This document shows, one piece after another, positions 60,065 through 64,000 of a stretch of DNA of 64,000 nucleotides; positions within the stretch are counted from its first letter, which is position 1, and each line of letters opens with the position of its first letter. The notes beneath the pieces are model-generated. The model was not told the DNA's origin. It did not search any database and worked only from the letters and a program-made list of their open reading frames with translations. Position numbers and translations under genes: made by a program. The DNA comes from Liriodendron chinense (taxonomy: Eukaryota > Streptophyta > Magnoliopsida > Magnoliales > Magnoliaceae), in assembly GCA_003013855.2 (NCBI GenBank), contig PVNU02002347.1, forward strand, positions 298,290 to 362,289. The letters run 5' to 3'.

Positions 60065-60456
60065 TGTTAGGTTTATCTCACATCGGTCAGGTTAGACCAT
60101 GAAAGGAGCTTCATATATCCTGAGGTCTCTCTACATAATAGGTTAGCTTTTTGGGTGTGACACAACAGAGGTATTAGAGAATGGTATTAGAGCAATGGTT
60201 ATCCATCCAAGGCCCATGACGAGCGGGGTATGCCGAGATCAAGTTCCGAGAGTCCATATCCGCCATGTCCAGGCCCAAGTCCCACAAGCGAGGGGGGTAT
60301 GCAAAGATCAAAGTTTCAAGAATCCTAGGGCCCAGATCCACTGTGGAGGGGGGTTGTTGGGTTTGTCCTACATCGGCCAGGTTGGATGATGAAAGGAGCT
60401 TTATATATCCTAGGTTACTCCACCTAATGGGTTAACCTTTTGGGTATGACACAACA
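60065..60456 (+). mobile_element. TRIM retroelement, copy B
   Basis: Counterpart of 6638-6992. The primer site region is altered to GAGGTATTAGAGAATGG followed by a second GGTATTAGAGC, and the 5-bp flanks have drifted (ATGTG, CTGTG), so it is older and decayed. Confidence 0.8.
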
Positions 60457-61204
60457 CTGTGTGCAGGAGATGCAATCACTCCATTATGTGTGTGCCCTGA
60501 TAATTTCCCCTCAGCACTAATTACATGGATCCAAAATTCATTGCTCCCCACCTGTGGTGTGGCCCACCATAATTTTTTATTGGGCTGAAATTTTTGGTGT
60601 GGGTCTATCATTGGAGGACGCATATGATGGATGGGTTGGGTGACACAGCCGCATATATATGACACAACCTAGAGGGCCCATAACTCGAACATAAACAAGA
60701 GGATATCTACAATGTTCCATAAAAAATGCTCATGCCTGGTCCACTTTTTCGAGATCCAAACTGTTCATGTGGAAGAACACTTAGTAGACGGCGATATCTC
60801 AAAAGTCTCCATGAATGGGTGATCCAAACCGTCCTTAAATGTGGAGCATCGGCTATAACCACCCATAAGCTAGCGACCCATAGTGGCTAGTGGCACTATA
60901 TAAATGGGAGATAGTGGTGCATTGCCAAACTGAGTTTGTAGCCCAACGAATGAATGGTTTAGATTGCGAAAATCTGGGCCACATGTGACATTGGTAGGTT
61001 GCATAAAAGGGGCCACTCAATCCAATGGATACAATAGCTCTTTCGTCACCAGGCCATCTTACATTAGATACAATTCATTATCTTCACGTATTTGTTTGTT
61101 TGGATAAATGCATAAGGGATAGAAAAAAGCCATACCATCATTGGGGTTTAAAATTTATTTTTATGGTTTAGCAGTGGAGGTTTATCTATTACCTTTAGCT
61201 TTAG
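60457..61204. other. no gene seen
   Basis: Counterpart of 6993-7747. Confidence 0.6.
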
Positions 61205-61312
61205 ATTGCATATACACCCATACCTTTGAGACTGTGGTAGACTGAGTGAAGATAACCTCGTTGCAATACTCAAGTCTTAGTATCGATTCCCAACATGGGG
61301 GTGGCTAACTAG
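61205..61312 (+). mobile_element. SINE head, copy B, tail deleted
   Basis: GTGGTAGACTGAGTGAAGAT (box A side) to TAGTATCGATTCCCAACATG (box B side) and GGGGGTGGCTAAC, then directly TAGAATCGACCC. Copy A retains the body and tail after this point. Confidence 0.7.
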
Positions 61313-61969
61313 AATCGACCCAAACACAACTAGCTAGACTCAACCCACCTTTAACTTTAGTAGGGCACATCCCATGGACCCAACAAAAAACTAATTACAC
61401 CAGATTTTTAACTGGGTACACCGAAAGACCCCAACCCCATCTGTTTTCTCAAGGGGTCCAACAAATGGGACCCGGACCCATTAAAATCAAGCTAGCTCTA
61501 TTAGTTACCCACAGGTCCGGGTACCATAGACAGCCCTAGACATGAATTTTGAAGGCTAATTCTAATGAAAACTAAGATCCAAAATAAGTGACACATATTG
61601 TAAGCATGATCAATGACAGTGATGAATGAATAAAGCTCTTATGTACCGACGTGCCAAACTTTTACATCATTTGTGCTAGCTAATGTTGAGATGCCAGCCT
61701 ATATTGCCTTTGGAGGCTGGAGATGCCCTCATGGCAACATATGGCGCAAGCCATAGCCATCAGAAACTTTGGAACGGCTGATAACTGCACGTGAAAGTGC
61801 TTTCCCCGATTTCCTCCGCAGGTGCCGAATGCAAGTAGGATTGAGTGCAAGAGATAGGCCCTTGATGCAAGTGCTGGTTCACTCTAGCAAGATATTGCCA
61901 TGTCTAACAAGGGACGTGGATTGCCTGCAAAAGCCTCTCACAGGAACTTCCCAATATAGGAAGCTAGGT

Positions 61970-62640
61970 GAGGCCTCCCTTGATGTTGGTGATAAATACA
62001 CCCCATTTCTCAAATCATGTTAGGACATTGGCCGAAAATTGAGGCAGATCCAAAACTCAAGCAGGCTGCACGAAAGGAAAAGGTGGGTAGGGAAATACCC
62101 ACCATTGAAACCTCCCTGTGTCCACCGTAATGTTTTCTATGCCTTGCATACCATTCATAAGGTCACTCCTATTAGGATGAATCGAAAACTCAAAAATATT
62201 ATACTGATCCAAAACTTTTGTGGCCCCATGAATGTTTCAACCCTGGAAGTTAAATTCTCAGCTTTTCCTGTTGTGTGGCCTGCTTGAGTTTTGGATCTGC
62301 CTGATTTATGGGGCCATGTCCTAACACGATCTGCAAAAGCAGATGGATGGAGTGGATTTCTCACAAACATCACAGTGGCCCCACCTAGCTTCCAGTCACA
62401 AGAAGTTTCCACGAAAGGCTTTCGCTGGTAATCGGAGTCCTCTTACCAGATGGTTAAAGGGGTGTCGGATTAATTAGTGTCGCACTTGGAAAGCTCTATG
62501 GGCCCAGCGATGTATGATTTTTATCCACCCCATCCATCCATTTTGCCAACTCATTTTAGGGCATAAGCTAAAAAAATGAGGTAGATCCAAATCATATGCT
62601 GACGGCATCACAAGAAACAGTGGTGATTCATGGCCCACTG
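61970..62640. mobile_element. foldback-core pieces, copy B
   Basis: Counterpart of 10591-11300, with both arms and the GGAGTGGATTTCTCACAAAC right end. Confidence 0.55.
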
Positions 62641-62856
62641 TAATATTTATTTTTCAACCAACCTGTTAATTCGTGCTTTATCAACGTGACAAAACTAATA
62701 TGTGACATTCCACGTTCAAACACCAGCAACATTACAAATCACTAATATGTAATATTTATTTTCAACCAACCTGTTAATTCATGCTTATCAACGTGACAAA
62801 CTAATATGTGACATTCCACGTTCAAACACCAGCAACATTACAAATCACTAATATGT
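62639..62856. repeat. 110-bp tandem duplication, copy B only
   Basis: TGTAATATTTATTTT(T)CAACC begins at 62639 and again near 62749; copy A has one unit (11275 onwards). Confidence 0.9.
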
Positions 62857-62924
62857 GACATTCCCGGTTCAAACACCAGCCATATGATTACAAACCACTA
62901 TGCAATACGGCACAAATACAATTT

Positions 62925-63060
62925 TTTTTATTAACACCCACACCTACACCCACCCACTCACACACATCCCACCTAACTTGGGCACTTGATCCCATGATCT
63001 TATTGTTGAAACAGAGCCTGTATACCACTGAGCCATGGAGCTAGACCCACACACATACAA
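62925..63060 (-). mobile_element. tRNA-derived SINE 3' of the TPS paralogue, copy B
   Basis: Counterpart of 11446-11582, with the same box A and box B words and a similar distance to the TPS stop. Confidence 0.7.
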
Positions 63061-63128
63061 GTTGGTAGAAATGACACACATATAAGAGTTGTAATAAGTA
63101 ATCTCATCACAACATTAACTAAGAGGGA

Positions 63129-63428
63129 TTAGTTCTTCATTATTGGAATAGGTTCTACCAGAAGTGACAAGACACGGTCCTTGCTGTCGCCATCTGGAAC
63201 ACCAAACCCATCCCCATATTGGTATACGCATTGGGCCATCCGTGCAAGATTTACGGCAGCACTGTTCAATGGTTGCGGAAATGGAGAAAGTGCAACATCA
63301 TTGTTCATCTTTTTCCATGTGTCGCTAATTTGAGCTCTTATGTGCTCCCGTGCAGCATCCTCTGAAGCGCCATTTTCATGCATGTAACATTGGATAGATT
63401 TGGGCACATCTCCTCTCTCTAGCTCATC
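63129..63428 (-). CDS. TPS: last exon of a tandem TPS-b paralogue (partial, gene continues past window)
   Basis: This is a 300-nt terminal exon: AG acceptor at 63429-63430, first codons DELERGD, stop TAA at 63129. It encodes 99 residues that differ from the last exon of the complete TPS at seven positions by my alignment (about 93% identity). It carries the DE that completes the second metal-binding motif. The sequence from 63429 to 64000 matches intron 6 of the complete gene, so exons 1-6 should lie beyond 64000 on the same strand. The distance between the two last exons is about 51.5 kb. Nothing visible suggests a pseudogene, but only one exon is seen. Confidence 0.88.
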   Translation of the reverse strand, partial: DELERGDVPKSIQCYMHENGASEDAAREHIRAQISDTWKKMNNDVALSPFPQPLNSAAVNLARMAQCVYQYGDGFGVPDGDSKDRVLSLLVEPIPIMKN

Positions 63429-64000
63429 CTGTATTGAGAAAAAAATACAGAAGGACATAAATGGTCTAAGAAGAAGACATGATCATGTTCAAGCAGATGA
63501 ATGTGTCTAGGGTAGGGTGTAAGAGTTCTATAAAGTGGGCCTAATAAATTAATGGTCTGAATTTATCTAAGGGTTGGATATTGTGATCGGGCATACCAAT
63601 GGGACCCACTAGAATTGTGATCAATCTCTAAATCGTGTAAGGGTAGTTCACGCGGGTTGTGATACACACAGTGTTTTTATGAACTCAAAAACTTTGAAAC
63701 GCATGAAGACTTTGAGGAAGAAGAGTTTTGATGGGTTTTATACTCCTTCGTTCTAAACTACTTTAGTAAGTTTGGGTGTCAAAACCTATGTGCACACATC
63801 TGAAGCCATCTCTCCCATCACATTGTTTCTCTTAGGGTGTAAGGTACAGAAGATACTGGCAACCGCATTCAGCAATCCCGTCCCAGTCATGTATGATTTC
63901 AATTCAATTATTTATTCACCATATACAATGCACAGTTTGATCCTCTTCAATTCCTCAATATCAAATTTACATAGGGCACGATATTTATTGACCATTTTGC

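Larger units (their letters stand above)
52878..64000. repeat. segmental duplication, copy B
   Basis: Counterpart of copy A; 64000 corresponds to about 12532. It lacks the copy A insertions at 4462, 7810 and 9724 and has its own at 57217 and 59019 plus a 110-bp tandem duplication near 62639. Confidence 0.93.

Overview
This is a plant nuclear window: GT-AG introns, plant class II transposons, plastid-type transit peptide, no operon structure. I infer a magnoliid, possibly Lauraceae. The reasons are a seven-exon TPS-b terpene synthase and a very abundant GTGGGGCCCACC-type foldback repeat that I associate with magnoliid genomes. That placement rests on memory, not on a search.

Only one complete host gene is convincing. 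It is a TPS-b (monoterpene-type) terpene synthase on the minus strand, ATG at 28179 and stop at 11666, seven exons, 587 codons. All splice sites are GT-AG, and the RRX8W, RDR, DDxxD and DDxxTxxxE motifs are all present. Its third intron is 12.6 kb because it holds a TRIM retroelement (13732-14051) and a 10.7 kb CACTA transposon (14536-25275). Intron 2 holds a PIF/Harbinger-like MITE. About 23 bp beyond its TATA box sits a Mutator-like MITE (28274-33674) that is itself split by a second, non-coding CACTA element (28475-33356). The last exon of a tandem paralogue lies at 63129-63428; the rest of that gene is beyond the window.

The 3' flank of the terpene synthase is duplicated: about 101-12532 (copy A) matches about 52878-64000 (copy B). 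The copies differ by clean transposon insertions with target-site duplications. Copy A alone has a Mutator-like MITE, a satellite-bearing PIF-like element and a truncated LINE. Copy B alone has a hAT-like MITE and a PIF-like MITE.

The large CACTA element looks potentially autonomous. It has a perfect 3-bp target duplication, CACTACAA ends, subterminal ACCGACGAAA/TTTCGTCGGT arrays, a 1149-codon TNPD/tnp2-type transposase in four exons, a 404-codon Transposase_24/TNPA-type protein in six exons, and a 126-codon ORF of unknown function between them. A reversed, truncated and pseudogenised relative lies at 37470-42246.

The middle and right of the window (33.7-52.6 kb) hold no convincing host gene. 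They contain foldback MITEs, tRNA-derived SINEs, hAT-like GAGCCGAGC-rich elements, a local duplication (42247-43440 and 45229-46450) and microsatellites. No rRNA, functional tRNA gene or CRISPR was found. All boundaries were read by eye.
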